The notes: generated by a model not told the origin, from the letters alone. DNA of 64,000 bases from Comamonas sp. Y33R10-2 (GCF_019355935.1 NZ_CP079925.1:1364001-1428000), one strand, 5' to 3'; positions 17,099 to 26,902 are shown, numbered from the stretch's first letter. Translations and numbers: made by a program.

Positions 17099-17893
17099 TC
17101 AGCTCAGTAGCAAGGCATCGTCCGCCAGTTTTTCACCGCGAACTTTCTCAAACATGTGCAGCAGGTCGGGCACATCCATTTTGGCGCGCTCTTCACCGCT
17201 CACGTCCAGCACTACTTGGCCTTGGTGCAGCATGACGGTGCGCGAGCCCACATCCAGCGCTTGGCGCATGCTGTGCGTGACCATCATGGTGGTCAGTTTG
17301 GTTTCCTGCACGATACGGTCTGTCAGTCGCAGCACAAAGTCTGCAGTCCGGGGGTCGAGTGCAGCAGTGTGCTCATCGAGCAACAAAATGCGCGAGGGCT
17401 GCAAAGCTGCCATCAGCAGACTCACAGCCTGACGCTGGCCGCCAGACAGCAGGCCAATGCGGTCGCTTAGGCGGTTTTCCAGGCCCAAACCTAGCGTAGC
17501 CAGACGCTCGCGATACAGCTCGCGGTTGGAAGCTTTAACGGCTTTTGACAGGCCGCGAAAGTTGCCGCGCTCATGCGCCAGCGCCATGTTCTCTTCAATG
17601 GACAAGTCTTCGCAGGTGCCTGCCATGGGGTCTTGAAAAACGCGTGCTACTTGCTTGGAGCGATCCCACACGGGCATGCGCGTCATGTCGATGCCGGCAA
17701 TTTCAATCTTGCCCGCGTCTACGCTTTGGTCGCCAGATACGCAGTTCAGGAAAGTTGATTTGCCTGCGCCGTTGGAGCCGATGACGGTGACAAACTGCCC
17801 GTCAGGGATAGCCAGCGAGAGGCCGCGCAGAGCACGCGTTTCAATCGGCGTGCCGGGGTTGAAGGTGAGTTCTAGGTTTTGTGCGTTCAGCAT
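17099..17893 (-). CDS. ABC transporter ATP-binding protein (TrpZ-like)
   Basis: A 264-residue ABC ATPase. Walker A is VIGSNGAGKST with K45, the signature is LLSGGQRQAVSLL, and Walker B is ILLLDEHTAALD. A short N-terminal part, with ETRALRGLSLAIPDG, fits the group working with PF04392 binding proteins (TrpXYZ or YtfR-like). It energises the permease encoded just upstream with 21 bases between them. Together with the binding protein these three genes form a complete importer for an amino acid or a related aromatic molecule. It is the last gene of the operon. Confidence 0.93.
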   Translation of the reverse strand: MLNAQNLELTFNPGTPIETRALRGLSLAIPDGQFVTVIGSNGAGKSTFLNCVSGDQSVDAGKIEIAGIDMTRMPVWDRSKQVARVFQDPMAGTCEDLSIEENMALAHERGNFRGLSKAVKASNRELYRERLATLGLGLENRLSDRIGLLSGGQRQAVSLLMAALQPSRILLLDEHTAALDPRTADFVLRLTDRIVQETKLTTMMVTHSMRQALDVGSRTVMLHQGQVVLDVSGEERAKMDVPDLLHMFEKVRGEKLADDALLLS

Positions 17894-17914
17894 GGTGTTC
17901 TCCGCATTCCTTCT

Positions 17915-18799
17915 TTACTTGCGCTTGCCGATTTTCTTTTTGATTTGCGGAATGATCAGAGCAATGGTCACCAACACGGCGGTTACCAAATTTAAGTCCT
18001 GCGCCTTCAGGCCAATCGCGTCGATATTGAGTGCTGCGGCGATGAAGAAGCGGTAGACCACGGCGCCAATCACCACGGCCAAGGTAGCCCAGATGATCTT
18101 GCGCGAGGGGAGGATGCTCTCGCCGACGATGACAGCGGCCAGACCAATCACGATGGTACCGATGCCCATGGAGATGTCAGAGCCGCCCTGTGTCTGTACA
18201 AACAGCGCACCAGCCAAGCCAACCAAGCCGTTAGAGATGGCCATGCCCAGCAAAATCATTGCGCCAGTGTTCACACCTTGGGCGCGTGCCATGCGGGCAT
18301 TGGAGCCGGTGGAACGAATGGCAAGGCCACGCTCGGTGGCAAAGAACCAGTCCAGCGCCAGCTTGGCGAGAATGACAAAGCCCAGCAAGATGATGGGGCG
18401 CATCACATAGTCTTCAACGTTATCAGGCTGCAGCATGGTGAACAGCGTGACATCATTGATCAGTGGCACATTGGGGCCGCCCATGACGCGCAGATTGATG
18501 GAGTAGAGGGCAATCATCATCAAGATGGAGGCCAGCAAATCCATGATTTTGAGCTTGACGTTCAACCAGCCCGTGATGAAGCCTGCGACAGCGCCCGCAG
18601 CCGTGCCGGCCAGTGTGGCCAGCCAAGGGTTGGAGCCCGTGGAAATCAGAATGGCGCAGACCGCACCACCCAAGGGGAAGCTGCCATCAACCGTCAGGTC
18701 GGGAAAGCGCAGCAACCTAAAAGAGATATAGACGCCCAGCGCCACCAGGCTGAAGATCAGGCCAATTTCAATGGCGCCGAGTACAGAAAATAAAGACAT
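17915..18799 (-). CDS. ABC transporter permease (TrpY-like)
   Basis: A 294-residue permease of the BPD_transp_2 (branched-chain/ribose permease) class with about eight hydrophobic segments, such as IGLIFSLVALGVYISFRLL and MGIGTIVIGLAAVIVGESIL. The last residues, IPQIKKKIGKRK, are strongly basic and cytoplasmic. It forms the membrane channel of the importer with the ATPase downstream. The hairpin at 18829-18868 separates it from the binding-protein gene, so it should be expressed at a lower level than that gene. Confidence 0.92.
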   Translation of the reverse strand: MSLFSVLGAIEIGLIFSLVALGVYISFRLLRFPDLTVDGSFPLGGAVCAILISTGSNPWLATLAGTAAGAVAGFITGWLNVKLKIMDLLASILMMIALYSINLRVMGGPNVPLINDVTLFTMLQPDNVEDYVMRPIILLGFVILAKLALDWFFATERGLAIRSTGSNARMARAQGVNTGAMILLGMAISNGLVGLAGALFVQTQGGSDISMGIGTIVIGLAAVIVGESILPSRKIIWATLAVVIGAVVYRFFIAAALNIDAIGLKAQDLNLVTAVLVTIALIIPQIKKKIGKRK

Positions 18800-18828
18800 A
18801 GAGGAAGCGACAGGCGCGGCAGACTTCT

Positions 18829-18868
18829 AAAAAAATTCGGCAGGGTCATGTTGCCATGACACCTGCCG
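18829..18868 (-). terminator. Intra-operon hairpin between binding protein and permease genes
   Basis: A stem CGGCAGG / CCTGCCG with an inner perfect GTCATG/CATGAC and a TTGC loop is followed on the minus strand by a tract of seven T. It lies after the binding-protein stop (18922) and before the permease start (18799). Such a terminator with read-through commonly yields an excess of binding protein over the membrane parts, and may also protect the 3' end of the upstream message. Confidence 0.85.
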
Positions 18869-18921
18869 CTGTGCTGGCGCTGCATGCCCACAGGGCAGCA
18901 GCGCAAGTCACAGTCCAGGGG

Positions 18922-19890
18922 TTACTTGACCACGGTGGCTGCAGCCTTGATCAGCGCGTCAGGCAGCTTTACGCCTTGCTTTTCAGCAGCGCCGGGATTC
19001 ACAAACAGTTCCATCTTGGTGGAGACTTCAGGCTTGATATCGCCAGCCTTTTCACCCTTCAAGATACGTACGACCATGCGGCCGGTTTGCTCGCCCAGAT
19101 CGCGGTAGTTGATGCCGTAGGCAGCCACAGCGCCGCGCTTGACAGAGTCAGTGTCCGAAGCCACCAGAGGAATCTTGGCGTCCTGGCCAACCTTGACCAG
19201 CGACTCATAGGCAGACACCACGTTGTTGTCGGTGTTGGTATAGATCACGTCGACCTTACCCACCAGCGAGCGGGCGGCGCTAGACACATCCACCGAGCGG
19301 GGGGCCGCAGCAGTCACCAACGTCCAGCCCATCTTGGGCAGCAGAGCTTGCAGTTCCTTCACGACCACGGCGGAGTTGGCTTCGCCGGGGTTGTAGACCA
19401 TGCCGATGCGCTTGACATTGGGCACGACTTGCTTGACCAGATCCATCTGCTTGTCCAAAGCCAGCAGATCGGACACACCGGTCACGTTGTTCTTGGAGGC
19501 TTCCCAGCTAGGCACCAGTTTGGCGGCGACGGGATCGGTCACTGCGGAGAACACCACAGGCACCGACTTGGTCGATGCGATCACGGCCTGAGCGGAAGGC
19601 GTGGCGATGGCGACGATGGCGTCAGGCTTGTCACCCACAAACTTGCGGGCGATCTGGGCTGCGGTGCCGGTATTGCCTTGAGCGCTTTGGTACTGCCACT
19701 TCAAGTTTTTGCCATCTTCGTAGCCGGCGGACTTCAGAGCGTCCTTGACGCCATCACGCACAGCGTCCAGAGCGGGGTGCTCAACAATGGCGGTAACGGC
19801 CACGGACTTGGTATCGGCGGCGTAAGCGCCGGTCATGGCGGAAATTGCCAGGGCCAATGCACCCATGCGGGCCAAGGACAGCTGCTTCAT
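18922..19890 (-). CDS. ABC transporter substrate-binding protein (TrpX-like, PF04392)
   Basis: A 322-residue exported binding protein. The signal peptide MKQLSLARMGALALAISAMT ends GAYA|AD. The mature sequence has the PF04392 pattern: VAVTAIVEHPALDAVRDG, then GDKPDAIVAIATPSAQAV, VPVVFSAVTDPVAAKLV and IGMVYNPGEANSA. In Gram-positive bacteria this family serves tryptophan or tyrosine uptake (TrpXYZ); in proteobacteria the ligand is rarely known. It is the first gene of its operon and a GGAGATACAC sequence precedes its ATG. The gene codes for the extracytoplasmic part of the importer whose permease and ATPase follow. Confidence 0.92.
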   Translation of the reverse strand: MKQLSLARMGALALAISAMTGAYAADTKSVAVTAIVEHPALDAVRDGVKDALKSAGYEDGKNLKWQYQSAQGNTGTAAQIARKFVGDKPDAIVAIATPSAQAVIASTKSVPVVFSAVTDPVAAKLVPSWEASKNNVTGVSDLLALDKQMDLVKQVVPNVKRIGMVYNPGEANSAVVVKELQALLPKMGWTLVTAAAPRSVDVSSAARSLVGKVDVIYTNTDNNVVSAYESLVKVGQDAKIPLVASDTDSVKRGAVAAYGINYRDLGEQTGRMVVRILKGEKAGDIKPEVSTKMELFVNPGAAEKQGVKLPDALIKAAATVVK

Positions 19891-20355
19891 GTGTATCTCC
19901 AGCGTTTGTTGTGTGTTCCAAATGAATTAAGACGCCTGTGTTTGAAGGCACAAGGTCTTGCGAGAAAGTCTACTGCACCGATCAACCTATCTCTTGGCTT
20001 GAGAGAACCCGGTTTATCCCTATACGTAAATTGCGAAAAAATGGCATGAAAGCTGCATAAAGCCACAACTGTGTGCTGAAAGGGTGCGAGTGCGGTATTG
20101 AAAGTTGCGCAATATTGCGTCTCCAGTCTCGTTTAATGCCTTAATTTGCACATTTTTCCTGCGCCTAGGTCAATTTGATGACTGAAATCTGTGCCTTGCG
20201 CTTTTTTTGAAAGGCTGGCGCGTATGCCGCTAATGGCGTTTAACGTGCCCGGAGGCAAGCAGCCACTTCGTTTTTACAAGATGATTTTTTTGGCATCTCA
20301 GAGTTGGCGGACAGTTGGTGAGGCTTTTTTTGCTGCAGATAATTGGTTTTTGGCC
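19891..20355. other. Non-coding region upstream of the TrpX-like operon
   Basis: About 465 bases without a supportable gene, between the start of the binding-protein gene and the terminator of ETF-QO. A plus-strand frame at 20191-20379 has no recognisable protein features and runs into the terminator, so I do not call it. The region must contain the promoter for the ABC operon; I cannot name a clear -35/-10 pair. Confidence 0.5.
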
Positions 20356-20393
20356 AAAAAAAAGCCTGCGCAGGCATGACCCGTGCAGGCTTT
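20356..20393 (-). terminator. Terminator after ETF-QO
   Basis: A perfect nine-base stem AAAGCCTGC/GCAGGCTTT with a 15-base loop is followed by eight T on the minus strand. It lies 32 bases past the ETF-QO stop codon. Confidence 0.88.
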
Positions 20394-20424
20394 ATTACTC
20401 GCTTTACGGCGAATTGAGTTCAGC

Positions 20425-22128
20425 TTACATACCTGAATAGTTAGGGCCGCCGCCGCCTTCAGGCGTCACCCAGACGATGTTCTGGGTGGGGTCCTTGATG
20501 TCGCAGGTCTTGCAGTGCACGCAGTTCTGCGCGTTGATCTGCAGGCGCTGCTTGCCAGCGTCGGCCTCGTCTTCCACAAACTCATAAACGCCTGCTGGGC
20601 AGTAGCGCTGCTCTGGGCCTGCGTACTTGGTCAGGTTCACGTTGACGGGGACGCTTGCGTCTTTGAGTGTCAGGTGAGCAGGCTGATTTTCTGCGTGGTT
20701 GGTGCTGCTGATGAATACGCTGGAGAGGCGGTCAAAAGTCAGCTTGCCATCGGGCTTGGGGTACTCGATGGGCGTGCATTCAGCGGCGGGCTTGAGGTAA
20801 GCGTGGTCGGGCTTGTTGCGGTGCAGCGTCCATGGAATATTGCCGCGCAGCACAAACTGCTCCAGGCCATTCATGATCGAAGCGGTGGTCAGGCCCTTCT
20901 TGAACCAGGCCTTGAAGTTACGAGCCTTCCAGAGCTCTTCATACAGCCAGCTGTTTTCAAACGCATGGGTGTAGCTGTTGAGTTCGTCGTGCTGACGACC
21001 GGCCAGCAGCGCATCGTAAGCAGCTTCGGCAGCAAGCATGCCCGTCTTGATCGCAGCGTGGCTGCCCTTGATGCGGCTGACGTTGAGGAAGCCGGCTTCA
21101 CAGCCCACCAACGCGCCACCGGGGAACACAAAGCGGGGCAGGCTGGAGATGCCGCCAGCGGTGATGGCGCGGGCACCGTAGGAGATGCGCTTGCCGGGCT
21201 TGATGCCCTTGGCTTCGTCGCCTTCAAGGTAGTAGCGAATGTTGGGATGTGTCTTCCAACGCTGCATTTCCTCGAACGGAGACAGGTAGGGGTTGGAGTA
21301 GTCCAGACCTGTGATGAAGCCCAGCGTGACCAAATTGTCTTCCAGGTGGTACAGGAAGGCGCCGCCGTAGGTGTCGCTCTTCATGGGCCAGCCAGCGGTG
21401 TGCACCACCATGCCGGGCTTGTGGCGTGCTGGGTCGATTTCCCACAGTTCCTTAATGCCCAGGCCGTAGGTTTGTGGATCGCGGTTAGCGTCCAGCGAGT
21501 ATTTGGCAATGACTTGCTTGCCCAAGTGGCCGCGTGCGCCTTCAGCAAAGATGGTGTATTTGCCGTGCAGCTCCATGCCCAGCTGGAAGTCGCCTGTGGG
21601 CTCGCCTTCTTTGCTGATGCCCATGTTGCCGGTGGCTACACCCTTGACCGAGCCATCTTCGTTGTAGAGCACTTCAGCCGCAGTAAAGCCGGGGAAAATT
21701 TCTACGCCCAGCTCTTCGGCTTGCTCGGCCAGCCACTTGGTGACAAAGCCCAAGCGAACAATATAGTTGCCTTCGTTGTGAAAGCACTTGGGCAGCAGCC
21801 AGTTGGGCGTGCGCAGCGATGCTTTTTCGCCCAAGAACACCATGGCGTCTTCGGTCACAGGCTGATTCAGGGGCGCGCCCTTGGCCTTCCAGTCAGGGAT
21901 CAATTCCGTCAGTGCGCGTGGGTCCATGATGGCGCCTGACAGAGTATGAGCGCCGGGCTCTGAGCCTTTTTCCAGTACGACGACGGAGACATCCTGGCCT
22001 TTTTCAGCAGCCAATTGTTTGAGGCGAATTGCAGTGGCAAGGCCGCCGGGGCCTCCACCTACCACCACCACGTCATATTCCATAGCCTCGCGCGGGCCGT
22101 ATTGAGTCAGGATCTCTTCGTTCGTCAT
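20425..22128 (-). CDS. Electron-transfer flavoprotein-ubiquinone oxidoreductase
   Basis: A 567-residue membrane-associated FAD/4Fe-4S enzyme that passes electrons from reduced ETF (fatty acid and amino acid oxidation) to ubiquinone. The FAD site is VVVGGGPGGLATAIRLKQL. The C-terminal ferredoxin-like part has NCVHCKTCDIKDPTQNIVW, with cysteines 536, 539 and 542, and the fourth ligand in RYCPAGVYE. Length and order match bacterial and human ETF-QO. It stands alone; the etfAB genes are not in this window. It is divergent from the RND efflux operon, with about 260 bases between the starts. Confidence 0.96.
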   Translation of the reverse strand: MTNEEILTQYGPREAMEYDVVVVGGGPGGLATAIRLKQLAAEKGQDVSVVVLEKGSEPGAHTLSGAIMDPRALTELIPDWKAKGAPLNQPVTEDAMVFLGEKASLRTPNWLLPKCFHNEGNYIVRLGFVTKWLAEQAEELGVEIFPGFTAAEVLYNEDGSVKGVATGNMGISKEGEPTGDFQLGMELHGKYTIFAEGARGHLGKQVIAKYSLDANRDPQTYGLGIKELWEIDPARHKPGMVVHTAGWPMKSDTYGGAFLYHLEDNLVTLGFITGLDYSNPYLSPFEEMQRWKTHPNIRYYLEGDEAKGIKPGKRISYGARAITAGGISSLPRFVFPGGALVGCEAGFLNVSRIKGSHAAIKTGMLAAEAAYDALLAGRQHDELNSYTHAFENSWLYEELWKARNFKAWFKKGLTTASIMNGLEQFVLRGNIPWTLHRNKPDHAYLKPAAECTPIEYPKPDGKLTFDRLSSVFISSTNHAENQPAHLTLKDASVPVNVNLTKYAGPEQRYCPAGVYEFVEDEADAGKQRLQINAQNCVHCKTCDIKDPTQNIVWVTPEGGGGPNYSGM

Positions 22129-22318
22129 CGGGGAGTCTCTCTTGGATATTGAATGGAAAAACTAGATTGCGCGGCCTTGTTTATCTCTTGTCACAAATAC
22201 CGCGATGTGGGCGATTCTATGCTGAGCCATTCGCAGTGCTATGCAGACACCGCGTCAGCGCCCGTGTTCATGAACTGCTGGCGTGCGCAGTCCATGTAGT
22301 TCTGGGCCTACTTGCTTT

Positions 22319-22349
22319 ACATTGGCTTAATATTGACGATGCACAATGT
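22319..22349. promoter_or_regulatory. Candidate operator upstream of the efflux operon
   Basis: An inverted repeat ACATTG ... CAATGT with a 19-base spacer lies 40-70 bases upstream of the efflux start codon and encloses TTGACG. TetR regulators of RND pumps bind symmetric sites in such positions. The dyad is short, so this is only a candidate. Confidence 0.3.
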
Positions 22350-22388
22350 TGCTAAGTTCTCCAGCCCAGACCGCACGATAAATTAAGT

Positions 22389-23699
22389 ATGACGATTGAC
22401 CAGCACGCTTCACTGAGCCCGCGCCGTAAGGCGCATTTTTCTGATCTGCCCAGTGCAAGCTCGCAACGTCATGGCCGCCCGCGTTGGGCGCTGGCGCTGA
22501 GCGCTGTGCTGATTGCCGGTGCGCTCGCTGCTTGTTCCAAGCCCGAAGCCGAGCAAAAAGGCCCCGCAAAGGCAGAGCCAAAAGTCGGCGTGGTGACTTT
22601 GCAGACTCAAAGCCAGCAGCTGGATGTTAGCTTGCCAGGCCGCACCAAGGCCTTTATGACCGCTGAAGTGCGCCCCCAAGTCTCGGGCATTATTCAAAAG
22701 CGTTTGTTCACCGAAGGTGCATTGGTTAAGCAAGGTCAGCCGCTTTATCAAATTGACGCCGCCTCTTTAAAAGCCACTGAAGCCAGCGCGATGGCGGCCG
22801 TTGCGAAGGCTGAGGCCAGCCAGCGTACGCTGGCTGCTACAGCTCGCCGCAATGCTGAGCTGGTGAAGATTGACGCGATTAGCAAGCAGGCCTTTGATGA
22901 AAGCCAAGCGGCTGCGGCCCAGTCTTCATCTGATGTGGCGGTGGCCAAGGCCAATTTAGAAGCAGCGCGCATTAACCTCAAATACAGCCGTATTGAGGCG
23001 CCAATTGGTGGGCGCATTGCTTTGTCTGCCGTAACTCCGGGTGCATTGGTGACAGCTGGGCAGGCTACAGCGCTCACAACCATCGTGCAGCTAGACCCTA
23101 TGTATGTGGACTTCACCCAGTCCAGCACTGACTTGATGCAGCTCAAGCGCGACTTGGAGTCTGGCCGCTACCAAAAGGTCGATGGCGACAAAATCTCTGT
23201 GCGCATTCAGTTTGATGACGGCAGCGACTACCCGCAGCAAGGCAAGCTGGCGTTTGCTGGTGTGATCGTCAACGACACCACTGGCACATTGACTTTGCGT
23301 GCCGAAGTGCCCAACCCCAACGGGCTGCTGATGCCCGGTATGTATGTGAAGGCTTTGTTGCCCACGGCGCTGGCCCCTGATGCGCTGCTGCTGCCGCAGC
23401 AAAGTGTGACACGAGATCTGGCCGGCAAGCCCAATGTCATGGTGCTGGGAGAAGGCGATGTGGTGCAAAAGCGTGAAGTGGAGCTAGACCGGGCAGTGGG
23501 CGCGTCTTGGCTGCTGAAGTCTGGCCTGAAGGCGGGTGATCGCGTGATGGTGGACGGCTTTCAACGTGTCAAGCCGGGAGACAAAGTTAAGCCTGAAGAA
23601 GTAGACATGAAGGCCAAGGCCGAGCGCAAGAGCGAGCGCGGTGAGCCGCCAGTGCAGGCGGGTGCTGATACCTCTGCTGCCAAGGCGCAAGCCAAGTAA
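22389..23699 (+). CDS. RND efflux periplasmic adaptor (AcrA/MexA type)
   Basis: A 436-residue membrane-fusion lipoprotein. A hydrophobic segment ends in the lipobox LAAC (SAVLIAGALAACSKPEA), so it should be lipidated and anchored at the inner membrane. Typical adaptor parts are RPQVSGIIQKRLFTEGALVK (lipoyl half), an Ala-rich coiled-coil hairpin around residues 130-190, and YSRIEAPIGGRIALSAVTPG (second lipoyl half). The C-terminus is charged and Ala-rich. It links the RND pump to the outer-membrane channel. It is the first gene of a three-gene operon, 14 bases before the pump gene. Confidence 0.94.
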   Translation: MTIDQHASLSPRRKAHFSDLPSASSQRHGRPRWALALSAVLIAGALAACSKPEAEQKGPAKAEPKVGVVTLQTQSQQLDVSLPGRTKAFMTAEVRPQVSGIIQKRLFTEGALVKQGQPLYQIDAASLKATEASAMAAVAKAEASQRTLAATARRNAELVKIDAISKQAFDESQAAAAQSSSDVAVAKANLEAARINLKYSRIEAPIGGRIALSAVTPGALVTAGQATALTTIVQLDPMYVDFTQSSTDLMQLKRDLESGRYQKVDGDKISVRIQFDDGSDYPQQGKLAFAGVIVNDTTGTLTLRAEVPNPNGLLMPGMYVKALLPTALAPDALLLPQQSVTRDLAGKPNVMVLGEGDVVQKREVELDRAVGASWLLKSGLKAGDRVMVDGFQRVKPGDKVKPEEVDMKAKAERKSERGEPPVQAGADTSAAKAQAK

Positions 23700-23713
23700 G
23701 GCGGGCATTAGTC

Positions 23714-26700
23714 ATGGCACAGTTCTTCATTAACCGACCCATTTTTGCGTGGGTCATCTCTATTGTCATCATGCTTGCGGGGGCGCTTTCGATCTCGAAG
23801 CTGCCGCTGGAGCAGTACCCCGATATCGCGCCGCCGCGTGTGACTATTTCGTCGCAATACACAGGCGCTTCAGCCGAGACCGTGGAAAACTCGGTCACGC
23901 AGATCATTGAGCAGCAAATCAAGGGCATCGACAACATGCTCTATATGAGCTCGACCAGTGATGCGTCGGGTCGCTCGCGCACCACGCTGACCTTTGCTCC
24001 GGGCACCAACATCGACGTGGCGCAGGTGCAGGTGCAAAACAAGCTGCAGTCGGCCATGAACCGCTTGCCTGATGCCGTGAAAAGCCGCGGTGTGTTTGTG
24101 AATAAGGGCGGTCAGGACTTTTTGGTCACTTACAGCTTTTATTCGCTGGACCCTTCTGTCACGGATGTGGCGATTGGCGACTATCTGAACAGCAATTTGG
24201 TCGACGTAATTGGCCGCTTGGAAGGTGTGGGCGACATCAACGTCTTTGGTTCAGCTTACGCCATGCGTATCTGGATGGACCCGGCCAAGATGGAGAAGTA
24301 CGGCCTGATTCCTTCTGATCTGACGAGCGCGCTGAATGCTCAGAATGCGCAGGTTTCTGCTGGTCAGCTGGGCGCTTTGCCTGCTGTGCAGAACCAGCAG
24401 CTCAACGCGACGATTACGGCGCGTACCAAGCTGCAGACGCCTGAACAGTTTCGCGCCATTGTGCTCAAGTCCGCGACTGATGGCTCGGTCGTAACCATGG
24501 GCGATGTAGCGCGTGTGGAATTAGCAGCAGACAATCTGAATATTCAAGCCAAGCTCAACGGCCTGCCTGGTGCCGGTATGGGCGTGATTTTGGCCGACGG
24601 TGCTAACGCCATGGTGGTGGCAGATGCTGTGGGTGCCAAGTTGGCGGAGCTCAAGCAGTTCTTCCCCAATCAAATAGATTACTTCGTGAGTTCGGACTCC
24701 ACGCCTTTTGTGCGTGCGTCCATTAGCGAAGTGGCTAGTGCTTTGGCTGAGGCCATGGTGCTGGTGGTGATCGTGATGTTCATCTTCTTGCAGAACTTCC
24801 GTGCCACGCTGATCCCTGCGATTGCGGTGCCAGTGGTGCTGCTGGGTACGTTTGGCGTGCTGTCGGTGGCGGGCTACTCCATTAATACGCTGACCATGTT
24901 TGGCATGGTGCTGGCCATTGGCCTGCTGGTGGACGATGCGATTGTGGTGGTTGAAAACGTCGAGCGCGTGATGCACGAGACGGGTAAGTCACCCAAAGAG
25001 GCGACGCGCCAGTCCATGACTGAAATTACGCCGGCGCTTGTGGGTATTGGCGTGACGCTGTCTGCCGTGTTCATCCCCATGGCTTTCTTCGGTGGCTCTA
25101 CTGGCGTGATTTACCGCCAGTTTTCCATCACCATCGTGGCAGCCATGGCGCTTTCGGTTTTTGTGGCACTGACCTTGACTCCTGCACTGTGCGCAACCTT
25201 GCTCAAAGCACCTGAGCATCACGGCGGTGAAGGTCATGCGCGCCCCGTGCGCTCGGGTTTGCTGGGTTTGAATGACAAGTTCTTCAACTGGTTTAACCGC
25301 AATTTTGATTTGACGGCCTCGCGCTATCAGAGCTCGGTGGCATATATGCTGCGCCGCTCCAAACGGATGATGCTGGTGTTTTTGGCCATTTGTGCGGCGG
25401 TATGGCTGTTGATGGCCCGCTTGCCCACTTCGTTTTTGCCAGATGAAGATCAAGGCTTTGTCTATGTGAACGTGAACTTGCCCGCAGGTGCTTCTGATGC
25501 ACGCCTGCAGCAGGTGCTCGATGAGGTGCGTGACCACCTGCTCAAGCAGCCTGAGGTGATCAGTTTTAACCAGGTTTCCGGCTTGAATGGTGACCAAAGC
25601 TCGGCTCGCGGCTTCGTGCGCCTTAAGCCTTGGTCCGAGCGCCCTTTGGCGTCTCAGTCTTCTATTCAGGTTGCACACCGTGCCACCAAGGACTTGAGCT
25701 CCATCCGCGATGCGCGGGTGTTTGTGATGAATCCGCCCGCCGTGCGTGGTCTGGGTGCGAGCGCCGGCTTTAACTTTATGTTGAAGGACATCAATGGTCT
25801 GGGCCACCAAGCCTTGCTGGCTGCCAGCAAGCAGGTGGAAGAGGCTGCGCGCAAGAGCCCTGAGTTGACTTCAGTACGCACGACGAATCTGGAAGATGCC
25901 AGCGAGTTGCGTCTTGATATTGATGACCGCAAAGCTGCCGCCTTGGGCTTGTCGTACACGGACATAAACAGTGTGCTCTCCAGCGCCATGGGCGGCACGT
26001 ATGTGAATGACTTCTTGAACAACGGCCGCGTCAAGCGTGTCTATATTCAGGGCGATGCACCGCACCGCATGCTGCCGCAAGATATTGCCAAGTGGACGGT
26101 GCGTAACAAGAACGGCGAGATGGTGCCTTTTGGCTCCTTCTCTCGCACCTACTGGGCTTATGGCTCGCCTCAACTCATGCGCTACAACGGCGCATCAGCT
26201 TATGAGTTCATCGGCAGCGCTGCGCCGGGCGTCAGCTCTGGCGTAGCAATGAAAACGGTGGAAGACATTCTCAAAAACCTGCCGCAAGGTATTGGTTACG
26301 AGTGGACAGGGGCATCGCTGCAAGAGCGCCAGTCGGGTGCCCAAGCGCCCATGCTTTATGCCATCTCCATTTTGTTTGTCTTCTTGTGTTTGGCGGCTCT
26401 GTATGAAAGCTGGACGGTACCTTTGTCCGTGATGCTGGCAGTGCCGCTGGGCGTTGTGGGCGCGCTGCTGGCAACGTGCACACGCGGCTTGACGAATGAC
26501 GTGTACTTTCAGGTGGGCTTGCTCACAACGGTTGGCTTGGCATCTAAAAATGCCATTTTGATTGTTGAGTTTGCGGTGCAGCTGCAAGAGCAAGGCAAGA
26601 GCGTGTTTAACGCCACGGTGGAGGCAGTGCGCCAGCGCCTGCGCCCCATCTTGATGACATCGCTGGCCTTTGGTTTTGGTGTGATTCCGCTGGCTATTGG

Positions 26701-26902
26701 CACTGGTGCAGGTGCGGGTGGGCGTAACGCCATCGGTACGGCGGTGCTGGGCGGCATGGTGGCATCCACGGTGCTGGGTATCTTCTTAGTGCCAGTGTTC
26801 TTTTTGCTGATTCGCAGCTTTTTCAAGAGTCGCTTGCGCACTGATGAAGAATCTCAAGTCCAAGTGACAGATGCAGCTAAAACCAAGGAGAGCGCAGCAT
26901 GA
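23714..26902 (+). CDS. RND multidrug efflux pump, inner-membrane subunit (AcrB/MexB type)
   Basis: A 1062-residue HAE1-type proton/drug antiporter. It begins MAQFFINRPIFAWVISIVIM, the canonical start of the family. The proton-relay acids D407 and D408 are in GLLVDDAIVVVENVERVM at the same numbers as in AcrB, and the matching lysine is K945 in GLASKNAILIVEFA. Two large periplasmic loops and 12 helices fit. Substrates are probably hydrophobic drugs, solvents or dyes. It overlaps the next gene by four bases (ATGA). One point: the C-terminus carries about 20 polar residues beyond the last helix, which is normal. Confidence 0.96.
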   Translation: MAQFFINRPIFAWVISIVIMLAGALSISKLPLEQYPDIAPPRVTISSQYTGASAETVENSVTQIIEQQIKGIDNMLYMSSTSDASGRSRTTLTFAPGTNIDVAQVQVQNKLQSAMNRLPDAVKSRGVFVNKGGQDFLVTYSFYSLDPSVTDVAIGDYLNSNLVDVIGRLEGVGDINVFGSAYAMRIWMDPAKMEKYGLIPSDLTSALNAQNAQVSAGQLGALPAVQNQQLNATITARTKLQTPEQFRAIVLKSATDGSVVTMGDVARVELAADNLNIQAKLNGLPGAGMGVILADGANAMVVADAVGAKLAELKQFFPNQIDYFVSSDSTPFVRASISEVASALAEAMVLVVIVMFIFLQNFRATLIPAIAVPVVLLGTFGVLSVAGYSINTLTMFGMVLAIGLLVDDAIVVVENVERVMHETGKSPKEATRQSMTEITPALVGIGVTLSAVFIPMAFFGGSTGVIYRQFSITIVAAMALSVFVALTLTPALCATLLKAPEHHGGEGHARPVRSGLLGLNDKFFNWFNRNFDLTASRYQSSVAYMLRRSKRMMLVFLAICAAVWLLMARLPTSFLPDEDQGFVYVNVNLPAGASDARLQQVLDEVRDHLLKQPEVISFNQVSGLNGDQSSARGFVRLKPWSERPLASQSSIQVAHRATKDLSSIRDARVFVMNPPAVRGLGASAGFNFMLKDINGLGHQALLAASKQVEEAARKSPELTSVRTTNLEDASELRLDIDDRKAAALGLSYTDINSVLSSAMGGTYVNDFLNNGRVKRVYIQGDAPHRMLPQDIAKWTVRNKNGEMVPFGSFSRTYWAYGSPQLMRYNGASAYEFIGSAAPGVSSGVAMKTVEDILKNLPQGIGYEWTGASLQERQSGAQAPMLYAISILFVFLCLAALYESWTVPLSVMLAVPLGVVGALLATCTRGLTNDVYFQVGLLTTVGLASKNAILIVEFAVQLQEQGKSVFNATVEAVRQRLRPILMTSLAFGFGVIPLAIGTGAGAGGRNAIGTAVLGGMVASTVLGIFLVPVFFLLIRSFFKSRLRTDEESQVQVTDAAKTKESAA

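Noticed and set aside
18856..20049. A 397-codon plus-strand frame over the TrpX-like gene
   Set aside because: Antisense to a gene with clear signal peptide and family motifs; His/Gly-rich translation without any domain.
20191..20379. A 62-codon plus-strand frame between the ABC operon and ETF-QO
   Set aside because: It runs into the ETF-QO terminator, lacks a ribosome-binding site and shows no recognisable feature.
20515..21939. A 474-codon plus-strand frame opposite ETF-QO
   Set aside because: Shadow of a strongly conserved enzyme; no recognisable motif or ribosome-binding site.
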